64,000 nt of DNA from Ceratobasidium sp. AG-K. Its lineage: Eukaryota > Basidiomycota > Agaricomycetes > Cantharellales > Ceratobasidiaceae. Location: positions 806,001 through 870,000 of the forward strand of contig JAWNGF010000014.1 of assembly GCA_037039685.1 (NCBI GenBank), written 5' to 3'. The notes under the pieces are model-generated. The model worked only from the letters and a program-made list of their open reading frames with translations, made no database searches and was not told where the DNA came from. A program made the translations under genes and the position numbers. This document shows, one piece after another, positions 44,991 through 54,590 of this stretch. Positions within the stretch are counted from its first letter, which is position 1. Each line of letters begins with the position of its first letter.

Positions 44991-47900
44991 ATGGCCAAGA
45001 CCACAAACACGAGCGGAAGTGCGAGTCACTACCGAATTACTCCGCTACGAGGAACGGAGAATTACAACGTTTGGCGCATACAGATGGAGGACATCCTCAC
45101 CGACCTTGATCTGTACCGATTCGTTAACCAAACGACCCCTTGCCCGAAGGCGCAGATCGAAGTCACGATCACTCCAGTTAAGGACGATAAAGGAGTACAG
45201 CCTCCAGACGAAACCGTAGTACAAGCAAACAAAGCATACACCGATTGGTCAAAAATCGACCGCAAAGCGTTATCGCACATCCGTTTAAGGGTCGACGGAC
45301 ACGTACTAACGCATATACAAACGTGCAATACGTCGGCGGACGCGTGGGACGTATTAGCAGCGACTTTCCAAGTCCAAGGAACGATTGGACTTATCGGGCT
45401 ACGAAGAAAGTTTTTCAGTCACCGGATGACTGACGGAGAGGACCTAGAAGAGCATATACGTCGCATGCGCGACTGGTACCAGCAAATTAACGATATCGAC
45501 ACCGGCTCCTGCTCCGAGGTCGACTTTATTACCACATTAGTCGCTAGCTTGCCCGAAAGCTGGGACTCATTCACGCAATCGATCAGCTTTAACATCGACC
45601 GACAAGACCTAAACAAGCAAGCGAACCAAATAGGCGACATTAGAGCCCGAATTATGGCCGAAGCACACAGGCGAACTACCAGAAACGAAGGTAACAATGC
45701 ATTCTATGGAAATACAAAGCCCGGACACCTCAAGTTCATGAAGAACAACCCTAATCACCGGCCCGCACCCCGATCGCCCGACAAATCGAACTCTAAATGC
45801 AACAACTGCAGTCGCATTGGCCATTGGGCAGCCGAATGCCGACAGCCGGGAGGTGGTGCATACAAGAAGAATGCAAACAATGAGCGGAACCATCAACAAA
45901 GAAAGCTTAACACACCGGCAAGACACAAGAACCGCGATAACCGAGCGCATATAGCCGTCGAAAATAATGCGCCGACCGATAGTTATGCCTTCCAGGCATT
46001 GGACAGCGACGATACATCGTTCCTGAGCCATCTTAGTGGCGCATGGATAGCCGATAGTGGATCAACCACTCACATTGCGAACAATCGGAGCGCATTCATT
46101 GACTATACGCCCGCACAAGGAACCATTACAGGCGTCAGCGGCAAGGAAGCCATAATTGGCAGGGGCACCGTGCTTCTCAGAAGTACCATCGATCAGCATG
46201 GGAACCGATCAAAAGTTTTGATGCTTTGCAACGTCGCTCACGTACCCACGTGCCCAGCCAATCTTATCAGCTTATCTAAGGTAACTGATAACGGCTACGA
46301 AATCGAAATCAAAGGAACCGACCTCCGTATCATCAGCGCACACGGAGAGACGATCGCATTAGGCAGAAAAAATACCAACCGACCGAACGGAAGCCTTTGG
46401 CATATACAATGTCAAACGGATTGCGCATCAGAACTGAAAAAGTCAAAAATTAACGCCAAAATCGCTCTTTTTAAGCATACCGGACGCACCTGGTATGAAT
46501 GGCACAAGATACTGGGGCATATAGGACCCCAAGCACTCGAAGGAATAAAGAAAACGAATGCCGTTAGTGGAATGGAAGTGACGGAAAGTCCCGAAGGACT
46601 CAACTTCGAGTGCGAAGCATGCATACAAGCGAAAGCGCATACAGCGCCTTTCCCGAAGGAATCGCAAACAGTAGTGAAAGACATTGGTGAACTAATAGTT
46701 ACCAACGTCTGGGGCCCTGCCAAGGTTAATTCTATTGGCAGGTATCGCTATTATGTGTCGTTTACGGACGTCGCGACCCGATTCACACACTTAGGATTCC
46801 TCAGACACAAAGACAAAACCCTCAAAGAATACAAGGCATTTGAATCGATGATAAATACACAACTGGACAAGAAAATCAAGAAAGTCTGATTCGATAATGG
46901 TGGAGAATTTGTTAACAAGGATTGGAGGACGCATACACGCGAAAAAGGGACAATCTTAGAGACTACCTCGCCATACTCAGCTCAGCAGAACGGAATTGCT
47001 GAGAGACTGAATAGGACGCTTACCAAGAAGGCTAGGGCAATGCTAATCGAAGCACAGGCACCGCTATTCCTATGGAATGAGGCGATCGCTTACGCCTGTT
47101 ACCTGAAAAATTGCGTGCCAACTCAAGTGCACGGTCAATTTCAACCGACGCCATTTGAAGCATTTTGGGGTAGGAAACCCGACGTTAGCACTTTAAGGCC
47201 ATGGGGAACAAAGTGCTATGTACTGAATCAGAGCGGAGATTGCTCAAAGTTGGATCCTAAGATGATAACAGCAATCTTCACTGGGATTTCAGACCACCAA
47301 GGTAAAAGCTGGCGATACTACAAAAAAGGAGCAAACAAAATATTGTATTCACGCAATATTACATTCCCGCGAGTCATTCAGGCGCATACAGGCAAACCAA
47401 ACAACCTACAATTGGAAGAGTTGGTCGCTCCGCCTGCTGAGGGGGAGGAGAAAGTTCCAGAAGACAACACGGCAAAGCGACAAGGAGAAAACGCAGAAAC
47501 AGGGGGAGAGAAAGACGAACCAAAGATTCAGCAACAAAGGGAACTGAAAGCTATAAAAGAGGAGGTGAAAAGCGAGCAAAAGGCAGCGCATTCATCCACT
47601 CCTCCAAAGACCAAGCTTGAAAGTGCCCCATCAATCTCTTCACAGTCTGCACGCTCTCCCACTGATATGCGACCCGATACTCTTGCTTCTATTCAATCTA
47701 TCAATGCTCTATCTACAACGACTCGTCCCGGCATCCAAACGCGTCGCAGCCAACCGAATGCGCCGGCCATCTCACTTGAGAAGGAGCATGGCGGCATCCA
47801 AATCAAGATCAAGGACCAGGCGGCTCTCCCAACGATCGACGAGCTCACAACTTTCTGCTCAGACTCGACAGTTGTTAGCGACAATGAGTATGAGTCTTTG

Positions 47901-49745
47901 TACGCATACACGCCACCACTGGTCACTGATACTAGCAACTCGGACTCCAGTGACATCCCTTGCATTCCTGGAGGCCTCTATTACCCTCCAGACAACTTCC
48001 ACCGTCTCTGCAACATTGTACCGCCGCCCAAACTCCCGACGCCTCCTCCTACACCTGAGGCGACAAATTACACATCGAATTACATGCCGATTGACTCAGT
48101 CAACAACATTGCCGATGGCAAACCAGCCTGGGCACTCGCCGCCTGTGTTTCAGCTATAAACGATAACCCGACAATCGAAGAAGCACTTGCTGGCCCGGAA
48201 AGCAAGAAATGGTGTGAAGCCATGGATCATGAGTACGACAACCTTGTACGTCTAGGAGCTTTCGAGAAAGCACCAAGACCAAAGCAACCGATCAACGTCA
48301 TAGGCTGCCGCTGGGTGCTTGCCCGTAAACGAAACAAACTAGGCAAGATTACCTGCTACAAAGCGCGACTAGTCGCTAAGGGTTACACCCAGAAACCCGG
48401 TCAAGACTTCGACAACACCTTTGCCCCCGTCCTTCGACTTGAATCCTTTCGTATCTTATGCGCACTTGCTAACTTCTACAACTGGGACATGCACCAACTC
48501 GACGTCATTTCAGCCTACCTACACACTGACCTTGAGGAAGAGCTCTTTATGGAGCAAATCCCCTACTACTCCGACGACTCTGGCGACGTTCTTCGACTCC
48601 GACAATCGCTCTACAGCCTCAAACAGTCTGGGCAAGTCTGGAATCAAACTCTGGACCAAAAGCTAAAAGCACTCGGCTATTCCCCCCTCCTTTCCAATGC
48701 TTGCATTTACTGTCGCATTTGCTACAAGCTCGGAACCGTCCAGACAGCGATAATTGCTATTCACATTGACGATTCCGTTGTCATCACATCCCCGGAGTGC
48801 ACCGACTCCGTCGTTCGCAAGCTTACTACCGAGTTCAAAATGCGCGACCTCGGCCCTCTGCAACACTTCCTAGGCATCCAGATCAAACATTATCGATCCG
48901 AACGCACCCTTGTACTGAAACAGACCGCATATATCGACTCCATCGTCAAACTTGCTGGTCTAGTCAATGCCTACCCACTCAACATCCCAATGAGCCCGCA
49001 TACATCCCTTACCCAACATGTCGGCACTCGTCCTGACTACCCTTACCAAACCATGATCAGCAAGCTCATGTATGCAGCTATATGCACACGTCCAGACATT
49101 TCCTACGCCGTCACCTACCTATCCCAATTCAATTCTTGCTACGGACCTCCCCACGTTACAGCCGTCAAGAACGTTCTTTGATACCTTAAGGGTACTTCCT
49201 TTTTAGGTCTCACTTATTGCCGCAAGAATCTCGAAACCACAATTGGCGAAGTTGGCTATGCTGACGCGGATTTTGCTTCAAGCACGATGGATCGTAAGTC
49301 CATTTCTGGCAACGTCTTCATTTTCGGAGGCGCTGCTGTATCTTGGCTCTCCAAGAAGCAATCCACCGTCGCTCTTTCGACGATGGAAGCCGAGTACATG
49401 TCGATTACCTCAGCTATGACTCTGGCGCTGTGGATGCGTCAATTCTTCGAGGAACTCTCATTCCCCTTGGCGGCACCTACCCTCATTGTCTCCGACAACC
49501 TTGCAGCTCTTACGCTGACCGTCGAATCCCAATTCCACGCTCGTGCCAAGCACATCGACATCAAGCACCATTTCGTACGCGACGCGATCGAGAACCGACT
49601 CGTTTCAACCATGTATGTCAAATCGGCCGAGAACCTTGCTGACGCATTTACCAAGGCGTTACCAGTAACTCAATTCAACTATTTCATGAATACGATCCTC
49701 GGCGAACAAGTTTTTGCCGACGAGGACGACTACCTTTGGAACTGA
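44991..49745 (+). pseudogene. Copia gag-pol polyprotein, two nonsense codons
   Basis: A single frame of about 1585 codons from ATG 44991 (MAKTTNTSGSASHYRI). Domains in order: copia gag (YNVWRIQMEDIL, residues about 25-230), CCHC knuckle CNNCSRIGHWAAEC (about residue 270), protease IADSGSTTH (about 355), GAG-pre-integrase WHKILGHIG, integrase (FTDVATRF; FDNGGEF; YSAQQNGIAERLNRTL), reverse transcriptase (CRWVLARKRN, ARLVAKGYTQ, HQLDVISAYLHTDL; active site IHIDDS near 48760), RNase H (SKKQSTVALSTMEAEYMS). TGA at 46887-46889 (KKV, stop, FDNGG) and TGA at 49179-49181 (NVL, stop, YLKGT) replace positions where Arg (CGA) is the family residue. Otherwise the frame is intact. Confidence 0.93.
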
Positions 49746-49864
49746 TTATTCCCTTATCTTTTTCCTTTTTTCTTTTCAAACGGTCACTCTAGTCTGCTTT
49801 CTGTATGCCGATAATTTCTCTTTCTGCTTGTAATCTTTTTAACGCTTACTCGATTGAGGGGGAG

Positions 49865-50110
49865 TGTTGAAATAGATAATTACCCAATGTATATACATAA
49901 CAAATGTACGAGAACTTACCAGTACCTACGAGCGATAGCAATCGAGCGAAGCGTAGTAGGTACTAGCATATACTCGACGCTTAACCGTAGGGTATATAAG
50001 GCGCGCTCCGTGCGCCGTTCTCATCCTCATTCTCATTCTCTCTCTCTTCTCTTTGTATATAGTCACTCGTTTATAACATTTCTCTTATCGCTTTTATATA
50101 CATTTCAATA
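49865..50110 (+). repeat. Copia 3' LTR
   Basis: Same length and sequence as the 5' LTR except three CpG-site transitions: the 5' copy has ACGAATG, GAGCAATAG and CGAGTGAAG; the 3' copy has ACAAATG, GAGCGATAG and CGAGCGAAG. It is followed by the CACAT duplication at 50111-50115. Confidence 0.93.
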
Positions 50111-50869
50111 CACATGTCAAGAGCGGCAACGATAGTCGACCATTTAGGCGCAGTCGCGAGGGGTGTGAGGCAGCGTTTGATCGCAAGGACGCGTTGATGA
50201 GGCACGAAAGGAATGAGAGGACCCATTTGGTTAGGCAGACGCAGCCAGGGTGACTTCGGTATCATTCTTCCCGTTGCCTTTTCTTGGGTTTCTCTCATTC
50301 GTTTCGCCGCCCCCTTGTCATCATTATTTCATTCCATGCCGTCATAGTGTCTCACCCCCACTCAGGAACCGCATCAAAAAACCCAACCGACACACCCCGC
50401 CGGATGAGCTCCCGCAAACGTAAAGCAGTCGGCATGTTCCTCGACGCGAGCGAAGACGACGACAAGGGAGATCACAAGCGGTCCAGGGTGGATTGTATCA
50501 GCAAGGAGTGGTTGGGACAGTTGACCAGAGTCGGCAGCTTGGAAGAGGGTCCGGGTGGGTTAAGCGACGGCGGGGAGGAATCGGCGACAAATATGGAAGA
50601 CATGGTCGTCATTCCCGACGAGCAGATCGTGATCGATCCAGCCCTGCACGGACTCGAGTCGGCTTCGACGCATGGACTTGGGTCGAGCTTGGGTGGGATC
50701 TACCTCGCATGGTCTCGACGCGGGTTCGCACGGACTCGACCCGACTTCGCATCAAGCGTTTGAGTTTGGGGTCCAGCCTGGTGAAGTCGAGACCATGCAA
50801 GCTATCGAAGCGATTCAGGCTGCGTTGCAGCAGATCGAGGCGGACGTGGATGCTGAGAGGAGTGCCTAG

Positions 50870-51575
50870 GCGGTGGTAGCGGTGAGAAGGGTCGCATTGG
50901 TGCCGGAAGGGGAAAGGTCTTCTGTCTCAAAGGGATGTTATGGTGGTCTAGGACGAGAGGTTATGACCTTGGGAGAGGGAGTGCGAAGCCGGAGGCGATA
51001 GGGAAGCCGCGTCGGGAGTGAGAGAACAGGGCGCTGGAGGGTTGATGGAATATCGAATGGCGACTTGGAGGTGTACAATACATGATATTTCTTGGTACCA
51101 AGTTGTGTTTCTAAGCGTTGCGTTGCGTTGCGTCTTGTTATTGTTTCTTTTGATCCTATCTATATTTGCGAGTTGGTTATGAGCTCGGCGCTTAAGCTTG
51201 TGAGGTGAGGTCATTTCGGAAGCACAGCCACTTTTCCACACCTCCAATCAAAGCTATCAAACGCAACTCGTGCACCGAGACGGGTCGGAATCTTACGCAA
51301 AAATAATAAATCCTCCTCGGTTGTGGTACGCCCCATAGGTAAGCCTACCTGGAACCTCGAGAAGGATCAAACGGGGCTGAGTGTTCTTGGCTCTATATCT
51401 TTCCATAAATGATTGGGTGGTCTCGAAACAACTAGACGCAAGCAAGCCAGTATTCTTTACTTCCGGAAACCGTAGGCGAGTAGGTCTAGAGGTAAAGGAT
51501 TGAAATTCTCTTTCATTTTCAACTTCACATTATCTTCGAAACTTCAAAATGCATGCTCACCTAACCACCTAAGCA
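50870..51575. other. Block spacer after zinc-finger copy 3
   Basis: Homologous over its length to 36034-36740 and partly to 26421-26950. No gene. GCGTTGCGTTGCGTTGCG-like GCGTT repetition occurs near 51114-51132. Confidence 0.55.
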
Positions 51576-51845
51576 GTGCCAAATTATCAACCTGTGGATT
51601 CCCGGGTTGTTTTCCTCCGTACGGGCGCAACAACAGATGTTTTGATTTATCGGTCATACTCCAACGCATTTGATCCATATCTTGTAACCCTCAAGCAAAG
51701 CTTGAGTCCCAGGGAAGTCAAATATATTGCAGTGGTCACAACGCTGAGACCTGAACTGACCCCACGGTGCCTGTTTGAATACGTAAGTTCAACTTCGGCT
51801 ATCTATAAGAGAGTTCAGGGGACATGCAATACACACTGGCGCTAA
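51576..51845 (+). CDS. Small conserved ORF of unknown function (copy in block 3)
   Basis: 89 codons with a non-ATG (TTG-like) first codon in this frame: ...FLRTGATTDVLIYRSYS, then FDPYLVTLKQSLSPREV, ending PRCLFEY followed by GTAAGT. The degenerate copy at about 36770-36976 differs mostly by conservative residues in this frame (DPYIVT, SLSPREV, PRCLFEY), which argues that it was under coding constraint. GTAAGT after CLFEY is probably a splice donor, so the true gene may continue. The start is unknown, and it may be an internal exon of a larger gene now degraded. I do not recognise a family. Confidence 0.35.
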   Translation: MPNYQPVDSRVVFLRTGATTDVLIYRSYSNAFDPYLVTLKQSLSPREVKYIAVVTTLRPELTPRCLFEYVSSTSAIYKRVQGTCNTHWR

Positions 51846-52657
51846 AACGACACGAGGTCGTGCCTCTTTGTATGCGTATGGATATTTGGCGGTCGCCCTT
51901 GCTCAGTCCATTGGGCTTACAGTATTTAAAGTTCTGCTATAGTAGAGAGCCAGCATACAAATTCGACGCCGGATAGAACTGCACATGTCTCCGAAACATT
52001 ATTTTGCTGTGGTTACTTTGACCACAAATTTAGCCCCATACTGACATGAGGCAGCCATACAATCTGCGGTACTTGATTTCTCGCTGCCTTCGAACTTCTG
52101 GCGCCAAAGGATACGCATACATGTATGCATGCATATGGGTCGGCCGGGGGGTGGAAACTGAATTCCTGTGGGTGACAAGGCACACAGCATGGTGGAATGC
52201 AGTCGGGCAAAGTTTCTGTGGCTGTCTGCCAACCAATTTAGCAAGGCCTGGACAGTGCTCAGCACACACAGCTGTCATGGTACCCCAAAGCAAAATGGCA
52301 ATCAGAGACAATACAGATGACAGAATGACCAGCATCAAGTCCAGAAAGGGTGGAACTGCTTGGAGACGGCTTTAGGCATTGTAAAAGTAATTGGGGAATT
52401 ATCTCAATGTTCACGATATCATTATACAGTGTTTATATACATCCCTCAGCCAGTTCAGTTCAAAGGGATTTCCAGTACTTTGAAGTGGTGACCTTGTGAC
52501 CTGTGAAGCATGTTACAAAATGTACATACATGCTTTGGGTTTTGTTTGATTTATTACCCCTCTGTCTCTGATTCAAGTTACGCGTAACAAAGTGAGAAAT
52601 ATATCTAACATGCTCTACTACTTGTTTGTTCTTCTCATTCAATCATTGTAGGATTTG
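51846..52657. other. Remnant promoter of a deleted DUF6535 gene plus foreign sequence
   Basis: To about 52143 the sequence matches the gene C upstream region (CAGTATTTA, GCCAGCATAC, TTACTTTG, CGCATACATGT). Then homology stops, about 500 bp of CpG-poor DNA follows without similarity to gene C, and a hairpin element begins at 52658. The first 3 kb of the DUF6535 gene expected here are missing. Confidence 0.55.
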
Positions 52658-52757
52658 TGTCAGCGAAAAGGGAGCACCCTAATCGATGCTAATCAACGCT
52701 AATTAGGCTAATTAGCGCCGATTAGCATCATTTAGGGCGCTCCCTTTTTCCTGACGC
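52658..52757. mobile_element. Near-palindromic hairpin element (foldback MITE)
   Basis: The left half TGTCAGCGAAAAGGGAGC...GATGCTAATC...CGCTAATTAG and the right half CTAATTAGCG...GATTAGCATC...GCTCCCTTTTTCCTGACG are inverted copies with a few mismatches. Almost all 100 bp can pair as one hairpin. It is non-coding and lies exactly at the point where the DUF6535 fragment resumes. No convincing target duplication was seen. Confidence 0.7.
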
Positions 52758-52799
52758 CGCCCGCCTTGGCCCAAAGTAAAAACTGAAACACTCGAAAAC

Positions 52800-53300
52800 C
52801 GCGTGGCGTTTGTATCATTTAGTTACACACTGTATTACAAATCCGATCATATTTTTAGCTCAGCAATGCGGCGAATGGATCAAGCCTGATGCCATCCCTG
52901 CGTTTCTGGAAGCTGCCTCATTTGTTTGTAAGCACCTCCCCCCTCCAAACCGAGGTGGTCCTTCGAAAAGGCATCTATCGTTGGTAGCCTCCACTCTCGA
53001 AAGCCTATTTCAGGATGTATCATCTTTGAATGACGATTCAGTTTTCGCCTTGTTAAACCATAGGATTTTGAATCAACTAATAACTGCATCCGAGGGCGTA
53101 AAAGAACAAAAACAAAGAAATGTTTATTACGCAGCCGTGATGCAGTAGGGAAGGAGGAGACACGACGCCCCAAAACTTCCCGTAAATCTAGTATAATATT
53201 AACGGCGATATCTCCGGTCCAAAAGGTAAGCTCGACCTTGCAATGTTGGCAAATTTACAGTCGACTCAGTTTGCCAATAGACTCAGCACCAGGTGATACA
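52800..53300 (+). pseudogene. DUF6535 C-terminal fragment in block 3
   Basis: Encodes LAQQCGEWIKPDAIPAFLEA, ASFVCKHLPPPNR, STLESLFQDVSS and ILNQLITASEGVKEQK, matching gene C residues near the end of exon 4 (FLAKQDSEWIEPDAVPAFFEA). The frame then breaks (TAG at about 53146), but the DNA stays similar through the last intron. The first 80% of the gene is absent. It is followed by the inhibitor-like gene on the opposite strand, as at 42.0-43.4 kb. Confidence 0.8.
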
Positions 53301-53375
53301 TAAACTATCTCTTCACGTAATCACATATTACAATGACGAATAAATTCGTAGCACTGACATGCTAGGGTGAACTCT

Positions 53376-54025
53376 TCAGTGTTCACGTTGGACTTCGAAC
53401 GTCCACTCTTCTGCTGGCTTGCCCTCGAGCGGATGCAAGGCAATCTTTCAAACGGCTCTCAATTCAGAGTTGTTTTTACTTTCTGTGCGTACTCACCGTG
53501 GTCGCATCCACAACTCCTGGGGCAATAGTCCAATACAAATTGGTTTCTGGTACCTTCACCCTGTGCACATTGTTAATACCTTGACCCCCGATAAGCTTGT
53601 GGCAGCTACGTACTTGTAGCAGTTAGGCCGGCTTCCTTCCTCAATAATCCACTCTACTGCTTCAGATACGCCGATTACCTCGTTTCCGGGCTAGGTTAAA
53701 ATTGTATGAATTCAGCCATTGCTTGTACAGTGGCAACTCACCTCGAACTCTGTGCTTTTATAACCGAGTCCAAGGCCACTGTGATACCGCAAATGGAGCT
53801 GGTATCGGTTATCTTCCACGCCGCGCACTTCTATTACCGTCTGCTAAATCGTCAGTCAGAGCGATCATGTTCGTACTCTAGTCCCACCTGCAACGCTTCT
53901 GGTCCAGCGATCACTGGAACACCCCCAATCACACTCGAAGGTTGGGGATCACGAGATAGTCCTACAAAGAGCCGGCTGTTGTTCGTTTTAGTAGAAATTT
54001 TGTAGAGGCCGTTGTGAATAGTCAT
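53376..54025 (-). CDS. Beta-trefoil protease-inhibitor-like protein, copy 2
   Basis: Five exons in phase: 54025-53888, 53840-53742, 53690-53614, 53560-53497, 53444-53376; 148 aa. The intron positions are identical to copy 1. It starts MTIHNGLYKISTKTNNSRLF, has VEWIIEEGSRPNCYKVKV, LYWTIAPG and LHPLEGKPAEEWTFEV. It differs from copy 1 by scattered substitutions but no stops or shifts, so both copies appear maintained after duplication. Likely an I66-like serine-protease inhibitor or lectin-type beta-trefoil (family assignment by pattern, not by search). It is convergent with the upstream DUF6535 fragment and divergent from gene D, with about 565 bp between starts. Confidence 0.62.
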
Positions 54026-54590
54026 AGTTGGTAGCGATGGTTGTCAAGATGGTCAGATGACGTTCAAGTCGGAGGTATTTATACTCGAACACATGGTGGG
54101 GTTACGCCCTATGCTAGCCTTGGTTTACCCTCGGTTAGATTATGGGCGCACTGATATGACCTCACTATCGTCATTGAAGAGGACACTTCGTTGTTGGCGA
54201 ATTGTTAGTGGTACTGTAAAGCGTTGGGGTAGAAGGCCGCGATCAGTGATGCTCGGGACCGGATCAAGAGAAGAGGCGCTTATCCCAATGGAATACTACC
54301 GGCGCAGAGTATACCACCGGCTTTGGCTCTGGCGCGGGTTTTATGATGAGAGACAGTGGATATATGCGTTGGAACGCGTAATGGTGCACCAACGGACCGC
54401 AATGATTATTGGTCTAGACCTGTGCCACGCTGCCTGCCTCGTGTCGATTTTAGGACATATAGTTCTGCGTGTACTTATATCCCATAGAGCGGTACCTCCC
54501 CCATCAAACATCCATAATACTCGATTCACATGGCACGTCTCTGGTTCACTTCATTGGTGAATCGCATTCTTACGTTGAGTAGTCGCAAGC

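Larger units (their letters stand above)
44664..50110 (+). mobile_element. Complete Ty1/copia LTR retrotransposon
   Basis: 5447 bp: 246-bp LTRs (44664-44909; 49865-50110), primer-binding site, one gag-pol frame (44991-49745, two TGA interruptions), purine tract (49856-49864, GAGGGGGAG), 5-bp target duplication CACAT. Integrase-before-RT order makes it Ty1/copia. The LTRs differ at three positions (44701, 44733, 44746 region), all at CpG sites, so the insertion is young. It split zinc-finger copy 3. Confidence 0.95.
44632..50869 (+). pseudogene. C2H2 zinc-finger gene copy 3, split by a copia element
   Basis: 44632-44663 and 50111-50869 together match zinc-finger copy 1 from the middle of finger 1 to the stop codon. 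The copia insertion (44664-50110) lies within the finger-1 codons, and CACAT is duplicated at the junctions. Everything 5' of finger 1 is missing. After the insertion, finger 2 (CSREGCEAAFDRKDALMRH) is intact by similarity. The following intron has lost about 70 bp, and exon 4 (50402-50869) has a deletion near 50694 that shifts the frame before the SHGLD repeats. It is clearly dead. Confidence 0.85.

Noticed and set aside
54057..54560. Plus-strand ORF of 167 codons beginning ATGACGTTC
   Set aside because: It overlaps the promoter region of inhibitor copy 2; the homologous region near 43440 is not conserved as coding in this frame.
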